A stretch of DNA of 22,142 nucleotides from positions 1 to 22,142 of the forward strand of contig JAGGVT010000058.1 of the NCBI GenBank assembly GCA_021157815.1, read 5' to 3'. A program made the translations under genes and the position numbers. Below are positions 14,171 through 20,533 of this stretch, in pieces. Position 1 is the first letter of the stretch. Every line of letters begins with the position of its first letter. This DNA comes from a bacterium (GTDB lineage: Bacteria; JAJVIF01; JAGGVT01). The notes below the pieces were generated by a model, which saw only the letters and a list, made by a program, of their open reading frames with translations, ran no database searches and had not been told where the DNA came from.

Positions 14171-14755
14171 TTGGCCGATATTGAGGATATCCTCTTTAAA
14201 CTCGGAAACCGCTCCATTTTCCTGACTGGATTCATGGGAGCGGGTAAAACTGTCGTGGGCTTCAAACTCGCTGAAGCGCTGGATATTCCCTTTTATGACC
14301 TTGACCATCTGATTGAAACGCGGGAGGATTCACTCGTTGTCGATATTTTCACATCCAGGGGTGAGGGCGACTTTCGCGACATAGAAAACGCAGTTTTCGA
14401 TTTGATGATTCGTGAACCGGCTCCGAATGTGATTTCACTTGGCGGTGGCACTCTTGTAGATGAAGTTAATCGCGCGAAAATAAGATCAAAGGGAATCCTG
14501 ATTGGACTGAAATCCAGCCCTGAATATCTGCTGACCCGCCTTAATGAAAGCCAGATTGGATCTCTTCTGGTAATGACAGGCAGACCCATATCAGACGCGC
14601 TTTTTATGGATAAAATTCAACTTGCTGTCAATGAGTTGTATGATGCGCGCAAGGGTATTTATGATGATGTGGATTTTAACGTTGATTCGGACGGCAGGAA
14701 TATAAGCGATATCACGGAAGAAATCCTGGATAATCTTGAAAGTGAATTGTTCTGA
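14171..14755 (+). CDS. aroK: Shikimate kinase
   Basis: Phosphorylates shikimate at the 3-hydroxyl with ATP in chorismate synthesis, in the cytoplasm. The start is taken as TTG at 14171 because AGGGAG lies 5 bases upstream; the open frame reaches back to 14096, but that extension reads IIIHISHIITTNRNKG and is not family-like. The 194 residues then fit, slightly longer than the usual 170-175. Walker A GFMGAGKT is at 20-27, YDLDHLIE has Asp43 and Asp45, the shikimate-binding arginine is Arg69 in GEGDFRDIE, the GGG loop is at 91-93 (ISLGGGTL), and the LID arginine lies in MTGRPIS. The DUF3108-like gene follows 54 bases later in the same direction. Confidence 0.93.
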   Translation: MADIEDILFKLGNRSIFLTGFMGAGKTVVGFKLAEALDIPFYDLDHLIETREDSLVVDIFTSRGEGDFRDIENAVFDLMIREPAPNVISLGGGTLVDEVNRAKIRSKGILIGLKSSPEYLLTRLNESQIGSLLVMTGRPISDALFMDKIQLAVNELYDARKGIYDDVDFNVDSDGRNISDITEEILDNLESELF

Positions 14756-14792
14756 TTTGTGGATATTACGTTCTTAATGATTGAGAATGCGT

Positions 14793-14798
14793 TATACT
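14793..14798 (+). promoter_or_regulatory. Possible -10 of the DUF3108-like gene
   Basis: TATACT lies 11 bases before the ATG at 14810, with no clear -35 and no ribosome site in between. If used, the leader would be about 5 bases. The gene may instead be read through from aroK. Confidence 0.3.
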
Positions 14799-14809
14799 TA
14801 ATAAATACC

Positions 14810-15544
14810 ATGATAAAAACTCTGATAAATATAGCACTTGCTGCGTTTCTGTTGGTTGGCATTTATTTTTCAATGCCAGCTGATGCGAAAGTGTTTTCCA
14901 TGCATGAATTCTCATCGGAATACCTGCCGCTGAATGAGCGCATCGATTATGAAATCAACGCGCTTGATAGTGATTTAAACGGCCAGGCGACAATCACAAT
15001 AAAGCAAATCACTCATCTCGACAGGGACATGCTTCTTATCCGTTATGAAGGCTCCGAGGGTGAATCAATAAAAGAAGACTGGGAAGTAAAACTCGTCAAG
15101 GATGACCTGTCTCCTTTCTATTTCGAATTGACTCAGGAGAATGAAGAATCTACATCCAACTATACAGGCTCATTCTCGGGGAAACAGGTAACAATCAACG
15201 TTCGTTCAACTGAAGCGGAACCGTATGAGAGGATTTTTTCCAAAGGGAGAAGTTTTTATCTCTCGATAATGCTGCCGTACCTTCTGAGGAACATAGAGTG
15301 TGAACCCGGTGACTGGTACACCTTCAACATGCTCAGGATTGAAAAAGGCCAATTCATCACGCCAATTGTCCAAGTCAAGGACAGGGAAATAATCGAGGTC
15401 CCCGCCGGCATGTATGATTGCTGGAAAGTCTCAATTAAACTGGCGGGAAAACAACATTGGGGATGGTATTCGTGCAAAGAACCCCATTACCTTATCAGGT
15501 ATCAGTACCCGGATAAGGAACTAAACATGAAACGCCACTATTGA
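14810..15544 (+). CDS. Exported DUF3108-like protein
   Basis: A 244-residue protein with a signal peptide (MIKTLINIALAAFLLVGIYF, then SMPADAKVF with cleavage likely after ADA). The mature part is beta-rich. Near 30-45 it has LPLNERIDYEINALDSDLNG, and near 205-235 EIIEVPAGMYDCWKVSIK followed by GWYSC. Both segments resemble the DUF3108 pattern: an opening Y-E-G strand, and a late VPAGxxxxxK strand followed by WYS. DUF3108 proteins are periplasmic or outer-membrane associated and of unknown function. The frame is open back to 14759, but that extension lacks a start with a ribosome site. It is the second gene after aroK and may share its transcript. The family call is moderate; the export call is good. 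Confidence 0.65.
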   Translation: MIKTLINIALAAFLLVGIYFSMPADAKVFSMHEFSSEYLPLNERIDYEINALDSDLNGQATITIKQITHLDRDMLLIRYEGSEGESIKEDWEVKLVKDDLSPFYFELTQENEESTSNYTGSFSGKQVTINVRSTEAEPYERIFSKGRSFYLSIMLPYLLRNIECEPGDWYTFNMLRIEKGQFITPIVQVKDREIIEVPAGMYDCWKVSIKLAGKQHWGWYSCKEPHYLIRYQYPDKELNMKRHY

Positions 15545-15549
15545 TATAA

Positions 15550-15568
15550 TCGGATAATTCGTGTTATT
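15550..15568 (+). repeat. 19-bp direct repeat, right copy
   Basis: Exact copy of 14044-14062, beginning 6 bases after the stop of the DUF3108-like gene. The two copies are about 1.5 kb apart and in the same orientation. Confidence 0.8.
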
Positions 15569-15574
15569 GGGTCA

Positions 15575-15600
15575 TGTAGCCCGGGAATCCATTTCCCGGG
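15575..15600 (+). repeat. Single REP-like hairpin, family A
   Basis: TGTAG followed by CCCGGGAA, ATCCA and TTTCCCGGG, a near-perfect stem. The loop differs from the other family A copies. No inverted partner is attached. Confidence 0.65.
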
Positions 15601-15624
15601 AAAGCTTCGACCAGACTTTTGTTT

Positions 15625-15944
15625 TCCCCTGGGTGCGCTGGTCTCTGACCGGCACCTGAACAGACTAACTAAAATGTAAAAACGGGAATCATACAAACAT
15701 GGTTGATTAACTCAGCGCCTATTTTTGGGTATTTCGTTTGTTAGATAAGTTCAATTGATATCTATTAACCTAACTAAGGTGCCGGTTAGAAGGGGTTGTT
15801 GAAAAAGGGCTGAATGTAGGGGGTAGGTCTCTGTGCCTACCCTAAATATTGGCATAAATACAGGGCAACCACGAAGAGTTGCCCCTACGGTCTGGGATAT
15901 AATGGGCTTTTTCATCAGCCCCTGGAAACCAGCGCTCCCAGGGA
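15625..15944. repeat. Nested composite repeat between convergent genes
   Basis: Outer inverted ends: TTCCCCTGGGTGCGCTGGT (15625-15643) and ACCAGCGCTCCCAGGGA (15928-15944). Inside, GACCGGCACCTGAACAGACT (15647 on) faces CTAACTAAGGTGCCGGTTAG (15771-15790), forming a second inverted pair. Next comes copy 2 of the 122-bp element (15796-15918). The left 100 bases are also found at 20421-20517. With the REP-like hairpins on both sides, this accounts for nearly all of the 467-base gap between the DUF3108-like gene and uvrB; no gene is seen. Confidence 0.7.
15796..15918 (-). repeat. 122-bp palindromic element, family B (copy 2)
   Basis: The reverse complement aligns end to end with 12310-12431: CTGATGAAAAAGCCC, then ACCGTAGGGGCAACTCTTCG, then CCTGTATTTA, and a last arm ending in CTACATTCAGCCC and TTTTTCAACAA. 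The two inner GTAGGGG arms are inverted. Confidence 0.75.
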
Positions 15945-15966
15945 AATAACATTTTTCTTAATAAAA

Positions 15967-15992
15967 TGTAGCCCGGTTTCCCTTAACCGGGG
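15967..15992 (+). repeat. Single REP-like hairpin, family A
   Basis: TGTAGCCCGGTTTCCCTTAA followed by CCGGGG. It lies 19 bases past the end of the minus-strand uvrB gene. Confidence 0.65.
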
Positions 15993-16011
15993 TATTCGCT
16001 TCGCAACAGCA

Positions 16012-18090
16012 TCACAACTTCTGCCGCGCCCGATGTTTCCCCCCACGCCTTTTCTTTTTCCTCCCTCGTTTACCCGGCTGCGATGCTTTCTCAGTTAGCA
16101 TATCCTCAAGCTGTTTTATCTCATCGCGAAGTTTCGCCGCTTTTTCAAAATCAAGAGTTTTTGCCTTCTCGAACATCTCACTTCTCAAGGCATCGATTAT
16201 TCCCGGTACCTCATCCGGTTTAAGGTCAATTCCCTCGAAATTGATGATTCTCTCGTCATCTTCTGAATCGAACTCAAGTTGTGCGGCGATATCTTTTATC
16301 GGTTTGACAATACTCTGCGGAGTTATCCCGTGCTCCTTATTATATTCCATCTGCTTTTCACGCCTTCGATTGGTTTCCCTGACAGCGCTTTCAATAGCCT
16401 TCGTGGATTCATTCGCGTAAAGAATAACCATCCCGTGAATATGTCTCGCGGCACGGCCCATGGTTTGGATCAAACTCGTTTCACTTCTCAAAAATCCCGC
16501 CTTGTCAGCGTCCAGAATTGCAACCAGGCTAACCTCGGGAAGGTCAAGCCCCTCTCTTAACAGGTTGATTCCAACAAGGACATCGAATTCACCAAGGCGA
16601 AGATCGCGCAGAATTTTGATACGGTCAATCGTGTCAACATCGGAGTGAAGGTATTTAACACGCATTCCAAGGCGAGTCAGGTATTCCGACAAATCCTCCG
16701 CCATGCGTTTTGTCAACGTCGTGGCAAGCACACGCTCATCTTTCTCAACCCGTTTCCTGATTTCCTCCATCAGATCATCAACCTGGTTATCCACCGGACG
16801 GATTATCACCGCAGGATCAACAAGCCCGGTTGGACGCACGACCTGGTCAACTATCTGCGAGGCATGTTCCATCTCATATTTCGCCGGAGTCGCGCTGACA
16901 AAAATACACTGGTTTATATATTTCTCAAACTCATCGAATCTCAACGGGCGATTATCCAGCGCGCTTGGAAGCCTGAAACCATAATCGACCAGATTCTGTT
17001 TACGCGACAAATCCCCCTTATACATACCGCCAATCTGCGGCACTGTTACATGCGATTCATCAATGAAAAGAAGAAAATCCTTCGGGAAATATTCAATCAG
17101 CGTCGATGGCGTTTCTCCGGGGCGGCGTCCGGAAAAATGGCGTGAATAATTCTCAATTCCGGAGCAGTATCCCATTTCCTGGATCATTTCAATATCGTAA
17201 TTCGTCCTCTCCAATATACGCTGGCGCTCAAGATGTTTTTCATTCTTCTCATAATAAATCAGCCTTTCCTCAAGTTCCTTGCTGATGTTCTTAATCACCA
17301 GTTCCTGCCTCTCCGGCAGGACAACGTAATGCGACGCGGGGAAAATGGTGATGTTATCCAGAATATTAAGAACTTCACCGGTAACATTATGGATTTGGCA
17401 TATCGACTCAATTTCATTTCCAAAGAATGAAATCCGGATTTGCATATCCTCATCGGGCGGATGCAGTTCGAGAGTGTCGCCTTTCATGCGGAAAGTGCCT
17501 CGCTCCAGTGAAACATCGTTTCTCAAAAACTGCATGTCGATAAGCCGCCTGAGAAGTTCTCTGCGTTCGATATCCTGGCCAACGCTGAGAGAAATCGATA
17601 TTTTCGCGTAGTCCTCAGGCGAACCAAGCCCGTAAATACACGAAACGGACGCGACTATAATGACATCAGTTCTCGATAAAAGCGCGCGAGTCGCCGCGTG
17701 TCGAAGGCGGTCAATTTCCAGATTGACATCTGAATCCTTCTCGATATACAAATCCTTATGCGGTACGTATGCTTCCGGCTGGTAGTAATCGTAATAGCTG
17801 ACAAAATACTCAACAGAATTTTCAGGGAAATACTCCCTGAATTCCTGCGCCAGTTGAGCCGTGAGAGTTTTGTTATGAGCGATAATTAGTGTTGGACGCT
17901 GTACCTGCGCGATTACATTCGCCATCGTGAATGTCTTCCCGCTCCCAGTTACACCAAGAAGTGTCTGGAAACGGTCACCGCGTTTCAGCCCATCGACCAG
18001 CTTTTCGATTGCCTCAGGCTGGTCACCTTGAGGTTCATAGCTCGAATGAAGTTTAAATTCCCGTTCTTCTTTTTTCAGCATATTAAGCAT
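16012..18090 (-). CDS. uvrB: UvrABC excision nuclease subunit B
   Basis: The damage-verification helicase-like subunit of nucleotide excision repair; it binds UvrA, then UvrC. At 692 residues it has the full family length. Walker A GVTGSGKT is at 46-53; the beta-hairpin that clamps DNA begins at [13 protein letters not shown] (98-110); DESHVT is the DEAD-box motif; SATPAKYE and the [19 protein letters not shown] and QTMGRAARH motifs follow. The C-terminal UVR motif (about 633-667, [20 protein letters not shown]) binds UvrC. The tail [17 protein letters not shown] is strongly basic and longer than in many homologues. The start at 18090 has no Shine-Dalgarno sequence; ATG at 18081 is an alternative. 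The upstream region is entirely repeats, beginning 12 bases before the start codon. Confidence 0.97.
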   Translation of the reverse strand: MLNMLKKEEREFKLHSSYEPQGDQPEAIEKLVDGLKRGDRFQTLLGVTGSGKTFTMANVIAQVQRPTLIIAHNKTLTAQLAQEFREYFPENSVEYFVSYYDYYQPEAYVPHKDLYIEKDSDVNLEIDRLRHAATRALLSRTDVIIVASVSCIYGLGSPEDYAKISISLSVGQDIERRELLRRLIDMQFLRNDVSLERGTFRMKGDTLELHPPDEDMQIRISFFGNEIESICQIHNVTGEVLNILDNITIFPASHYVVLPERQELVIKNISKELEERLIYYEKNEKHLERQRILERTNYDIEMIQEMGYCSGIENYSRHFSGRRPGETPSTLIEYFPKDFLLFIDESHVTVPQIGGMYKGDLSRKQNLVDYGFRLPSALDNRPLRFDEFEKYINQCIFVSATPAKYEMEHASQIVDQVVRPTGLVDPAVIIRPVDNQVDDLMEEIRKRVEKDERVLATTLTKRMAEDLSEYLTRLGMRVKYLHSDVDTIDRIKILRDLRLGEFDVLVGINLLREGLDLPEVSLVAILDADKAGFLRSETSLIQTMGRAARHIHGMVILYANESTKAIESAVRETNRRREKQMEYNKEHGITPQSIVKPIKDIAAQLEFDSEDDERIINFEGIDLKPDEVPGIIDALRSEMFEKAKTLDFEKAAKLRDEIKQLEDMLTEKASQPGKRGRKKKRRGGKHRARQKL

Positions 18091-18102
18091 AATAATAAAA
18101 GA

Positions 18103-18242
18103 AAGTTAATAGGTTAGTAAGTTAGCAAGTTAGCAAGTTAGTAAGTTAGCAAGTTAGCAAGTTAGCAAGTTAGTAAGTTAGCAAGTTAGTAGGTTGACAG
18201 GTTAAATGGTTGTCAACATCATACTAACTTTCTAACCTATTA
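18103..18242 (+). repeat. 8-bp tandem array (AAGTTAGC type) with inverted end
   Basis: Thirteen contiguous 8-base units (18103-18206) of AAGTTAGC, AAGTTAGT, AGGTTAGT and close variants. After a TTGACA..TGTCAA stem (18194-18216) comes a short inverted stretch, CTAACTTTCTAACCTATTAA (to 18242), that pairs with the start of the array (TTAATAGGTTAGTAAGTTAG). The period of 8 is not a multiple of 3, and each unit carries TTAG, so it is not coding. There are no spacers as in CRISPR. On the uvrB strand TTGACA at 18211-18216 is a perfect -35, but the matching -10 would fall inside the array. Confidence 0.9.
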
Positions 18243-18245
18243 ATG

Positions 18246-18323
18246 TGTAACCCGGTGTCCCTTCACCGGGGTAATACGTGAATTCACCACCATTTTTCCC
18301 GGTTAATGAGAAACCGGTCTACA
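18246..18323. repeat. REPIN-like element, family A (copy 3)
   Basis: TGTAACCCGGTGTCCCTTCA plus CCGGGG, a short linker, then CCCGGTTAATGAGAAACCGG plus TCTACA. Same plan as 4792-4869 and 8258-8339. Confidence 0.85.
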
Positions 18324-18326
18324 AGC

Positions 18327-18366
18327 CAACCTGCTAACTTTCTAACTTTCTAACCTACTAACCGTT
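18327..18366 (-). repeat. Short 8-bp array in reverse orientation
   Basis: Five units: CAACCTGC, TAACTTTC, TAACTTTC, TAACCTAC, TAACCGTT. They are the reverse complement of the units at 18103-18206. Confidence 0.8.
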
Positions 18367-18373
18367 CCTAATA

Positions 18374-18399
18374 TGTAACCCGGTGTCCCTTCACCGGGG
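18374..18399 (+). repeat. Single REP-like hairpin, family A
   Basis: TGTAACCCGGTGTCCCTTCA followed by CCGGGG, identical to the first half of the REPIN at 18246. Confidence 0.75.
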
Positions 18400-18418
18400 T
18401 TTTCTGACATTAATCTCG

Positions 18419-18444
18419 TGTAGGGGCGCCGCTTGCTGCGCCCC
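18419..18444 (+). repeat. Single REP-like hairpin, family B
   Basis: TGTA followed by GGGGCGC, CGCTTGCT and GCGCCCC, a perfect 7-bp stem headed by GTAG. The loop sequence CGCCGCTTGCTGCGC recurs at 18477-18491. Confidence 0.65.
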
Positions 18445-18498
18445 GGCGTGCCGCATCAAACAAGATAAATTCAATACGCCGCTTGCTGCGCTCTGAAT

Positions 18499-18646
18499 CT
18501 ACCATGTTCTACCCACTTACGGGTGCCGCCCATACAGCCGTCTCGGCTTTATGGGTGACATGCTGCGATGTTACACATTTCACCCACAAATCACAAAAAG
18601 ACGTGATGTGTGGGCGGCACCCGAGAGTTATCGGGAGAATGGTAAA
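18499..18646. repeat. Large inverted repeat with nested stems
   Basis: The outer arms are 18500-18532 (ends GGGTGCCGCCCA) and 18611-18646 (starts TGGGCGGCACCC and ends GAATGGTA). Inside, AGCCGTCTCGGCT is a small hairpin and TGGGTGA (18552-18558) pairs with TCACCCA (18580-18586). It could extrude as a cruciform or fold as RNA. Bases 18647-18680 hold the CTTTTCAACAG arm also seen in family B. No coding frame is convincing. Confidence 0.7.
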
Positions 18647-18680
18647 TTAAAATCAACATGCTTTTCAACAGTCTCCCCGC

Positions 18681-18790
18681 TAACTTACTAACCTGCTAAC
18701 TTACTAACCTGCTAACTTACTAACCTGCTAACCTGCTAACCTGCTAACCTACTAACCTGCTAACTTGCTAACTTACTAACCTACTAACTG
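18681..18790 (-). repeat. 8-bp tandem array in reverse orientation, overlapping the mce stop
   Basis: Thirteen full units of TAACCTGC, TAACTTAC, TAACCTAC or TAACTTGC (18681-18784) plus a partial unit. On the minus strand they read as the same kind of AAGTTAGC/AGGTTAGC units as the array at 18103. The array is inverted relative to that one, and the last partial unit carries the stop codon of the epimerase gene. Confidence 0.9.
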
Positions 18791-19182
18791 TTCTTAACTT
18801 GCACCAGCTCAACCAGCACACCAAGACTCTTCGGATGCATGAATATTACCTTCGTATCATTCAATCCCTCAACAGGGTTATCCCCCAGAAACCTGAATCC
18901 ATTCGATTTCCCAATCTCGATATCAGACTCGATATCATCACTTTCAAGCGCGACATGATGCAGTCCCCCTCCTTTTTCATGTACGAATTTCCATATCGGA
19001 CTATTTTTATCAATCGGCTGGATTAGCTCGATAATAAGATTCTCAGTCTCAAACGGACACGCTATTACTCCGCTATCATCAAGTATATGAACCTCAGGCT
19101 TATCCATTTGAAGAACTTTCGACCACAGCGCACACGACTGCTCTATATCGCTTACCGCTATTGCCAAGTGATTTATTTTCAT
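18784..19182 (-). CDS. mce: Methylmalonyl-CoA epimerase (VOC superfamily)
   Basis: Interconverts (S)- and (R)-methylmalonyl-CoA between propionyl-CoA carboxylase and the B12-dependent mutase; cytoplasmic and metal-dependent. The 132 residues match the family. MKINHLAIAVSDIEQS places the first metal ligand at His5; IIELIQPIDKNSPIWKF is the mid-motif; GGGLHHVALESDDI gives His75/His76; FMHPKSLGVLVELVQ ends the fold with Glu125. A strong ribosome site, GGAGGT, lies 4 bases before the ATG. It stands alone; the mutase and carboxylase are not in the window. The final VKNS and stop run into the octamer array. A generic glyoxalase is less likely because the spacing and the KSLGVLVEL motif fit the epimerase. 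Confidence 0.9.
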   Translation of the reverse strand: MKINHLAIAVSDIEQSCALWSKVLQMDKPEVHILDDSGVIACPFETENLIIELIQPIDKNSPIWKFVHEKGGGLHHVALESDDIESDIEIGKSNGFRFLGDNPVEGLNDTKVIFMHPKSLGVLVELVQVKNS

Positions 19183-19210
19183 AATTACCTCCGAGAATAA
19201 TCTGAAATAC

Positions 19211-19219
19211 AGTATATCA
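19211..19219 (-). promoter_or_regulatory. Extended -10 promoter of mce
   Basis: On the minus strand TGATATACT, with a start expected near 19204, ahead of the GGAGGT site at 19187-19192. No good -35 is seen. Confidence 0.5.
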
Positions 19220-19229
19220 TTTGAAACAA

Positions 19230-19243
19230 TGATACGCGTATCA
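19230..19243. promoter_or_regulatory. Perfect 14-bp palindrome, possible operator
   Basis: TGATACGCGTATCA is fully self-complementary. Its centre lies about 32 bases upstream of the predicted mce start and 11 bases from the edge of the -10 motif, where a repressor or activator would contact polymerase. It also lies ahead of the plus-strand promoter at 19278. The regulator is unknown. Confidence 0.45.
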
Positions 19244-19277
19244 GTATCTAAATTGCTGAATAAATTCGATAGGGTTT

Positions 19278-19286
19278 TGATATACT
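19278..19286 (+). promoter_or_regulatory. Extended -10 promoter facing the DUF4097-like gene
   Basis: TGATATACT, the same sequence as the mce -10 on the other strand. It lies 26 bases before a 15-codon frame (19313) and about 200 bases before the lipoprotein gene, and could serve either. Confidence 0.4.
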
Positions 19287-19312
19287 TACATCCGAATTAA
19301 TAAGAGAGTTCT

Positions 19313-19360
19313 ATGAAAAAGGATGAAATGATGCTGGCTTTTAAAAGCGAAAAAGAATAG
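19313..19360 (+). CDS. Possible 15-codon peptide or gene remnant
   Basis: ATG to TAG encodes MKKDEMMLAFKSEKE. It has an AAGAGAG sequence 4 bases upstream and an extended -10 at 19278-19286. The stop lies in the left arm of the repeat at 19352-19442, so it may be the 5' stub of a gene cut by a repeat, or a leader peptide. Nothing identifies a function. Confidence 0.25.
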   Translation: MKKDEMMLAFKSEKE

Positions 19361-19442
19361 ATCCCGGGTCAAGCCCGGAATGACAGTAGTTTGTTATTGG
19401 TAGTGGTTTGTCATTCCGGCGAAAGCCGGAATCCATTCTTTT
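19352..19442. repeat. Inverted repeat of the CCGGAATGACA type
   Basis: The left arm (19352-19385) reads AAAGAATAGATCCCGGG then TCAAGCCCGGAATGACA; the reverse complement of the right arm (19409-19442) reads AAAGAATGGATTCCGG then CTTTCGCCGGAATGACA. The two arms match apart from the hairpin core. Each arm also holds its own small hairpin. The 23-base centre is GT-rich. Similar motifs are widespread in bacterial intergenic DNA. Confidence 0.8.
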
Positions 19443-19490
19443 CCAGAAGTCTCTTAATAAAATTACTAATTCTTTCATTTGAGGTAAAAA

Positions 19491-20441
19491 ATGAGATTTT
19501 CATTGATAGTGGCAATTATGATATTCACATTTCTAACAGGCTGTACCAGCCAAATACTAGGAGTCGAGAAACTTCGAAATTATGAGAACACGCTTCAACA
19601 CAATAACGAAACAGCATTACAGGTGGAGAACATCAACGGTCAGGTAATTATTCAGGCGGATTCAAACGCCGGTGATAATGCTGCCGTTTCCGCGGTTTTG
19701 AAGGTCGTTGCGAGTTCCGAAGAAGCCGCGGAGGAATTTCTCGACAAGATTGACATTCACTTCGCGCGAGAGGGTGATGTATTCGTTATCGAAAGCAAGG
19801 TGCCAAAAGTATGGACAATGCCGGGCAAGGCGAAAAAGCCAATGTCGTGGAGTGTCGATTATAAAATCACTATCCCCGAAGGCCTTGATATTAAAACAGC
19901 AGTGACAAACGGAAATGTCGAGATTCTTGGAGCAAACGCATCTGTGATGGGACATTCTGTTAATGGCAATGTTGCCATCAGAGACAACACAGGCTCGATA
20001 AACGCCATTGCCACAAACGGAAACACCGAGGTTTCCAACGATCAGGATTTTGAAATCAACCTCACGCAGATATCACAGAATGGTTCGCACACACTCAACA
20101 TTCCATTCGCTAAGTATGGCAATTACAACTTAAGAACAACCAATGGGCAAATTAAAATTAACATGCCATCATCTGTTGAACCGAAAATAAAAGCAAAATT
20201 GGTAAATGGAAATATAACCATGACAATGGGTGAAAGGCTCAGCGGTTTGATTGATTTAAAAACAACCAACGGCACAGCGAGTACAAACATGGTAGTCAAC
20301 ACAACAACCATTGACGGAATAAGCAAGAAAAACCATCTTAAGGGAATGATTGGCGCCGGAATTGGTGAGATCAACGCTGAATCCACAAACGGCAACATAA
20401 TAATGAATAGCGCCGATTCACCTGGGAACGCTGGTCTCTGA
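19491..20441 (+). CDS. DUF4097-like beta-repeat lipoprotein
   Basis: A 316-residue envelope lipoprotein. The signal peptide ends in the lipobox LTGC with lipidated Cys18. The mature protein is a run of short beta strands carrying a recurring NG turn: NINGQVII (48), VTNGNVEI (139), SVNGNVAI (156), ATNGNTEV (175), TTNGQIKI (217), LVNGNITM (238), TTNGTAST (258), STNGNIIM (298). This is the pattern of DUF4097 (adhesin-like, probably a right-handed beta-solenoid); the function is unknown. GAGGT lies 6 bases before the ATG. The last six residues (PGNAGL) and the TGA come from the dispersed repeat beginning at 20421, so the original C-terminus may have been longer. The next gene follows in the same direction but has its own promoter. 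Confidence 0.82.
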   Translation: MRFSLIVAIMIFTFLTGCTSQILGVEKLRNYENTLQHNNETALQVENINGQVIIQADSNAGDNAAVSAVLKVVASSEEAAEEFLDKIDIHFAREGDVFVIESKVPKVWTMPGKAKKPMSWSVDYKITIPEGLDIKTAVTNGNVEILGANASVMGHSVNGNVAIRDNTGSINAIATNGNTEVSNDQDFEINLTQISQNGSHTLNIPFAKYGNYNLRTTNGQIKINMPSSVEPKIKAKLVNGNITMTMGERLSGLIDLKTTNGTASTNMVVNTTTIDGISKKNHLKGMIGAGIGEINAESTNGNIIMNSADSPGNAGL

Positions 20442-20517
20442 GCGGCACCTGAGTGAACTAACCAGAAATGAAAAAAAGGTGAGTTTACGAACATGGCTGA
20501 TAAACTCAACCCTCATT
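20421..20517 (+). repeat. Dispersed repeat, second copy of 15628-15726
   Basis: CCTGGGAACGCTGGTCTCTG then AGCGGCACCTGAGTGAACTA aligns with CCTGGGTGCGCTGGTCTCTG and ACCGGCACCTGAACAGACTA at 15628; the AACATGGYTGATWAACTCA block also matches. It supplies the lipoprotein stop codon, and its right end abuts the -10 of the next gene. Confidence 0.8.
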
Positions 20518-20526
20518 TGCTATAAT
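20518..20526 (+). promoter_or_regulatory. Extended -10 promoter, probable leaderless transcript
   Basis: TGCTATAAT is a perfect -10 with the TGn extension; TGATAA (20498-20503), 17 bases upstream, lies in the repeat. Only 7 bases separate the -10 from the GTG start at 20534, so transcription would begin at or next to the start codon. Confidence 0.6.
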
Positions 20527-20533
20527 AATCGCC

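Noticed and set aside
14759-14809. Longer N-terminus for the DUF3108-like protein
   Set aside because: It would place 17 extra residues before a normal signal peptide, and no start signal is seen there.
18103-18790. CRISPR array
   Set aside because: The units are 8 bp, contiguous and degenerate, with no unique spacers and no cas genes nearby.
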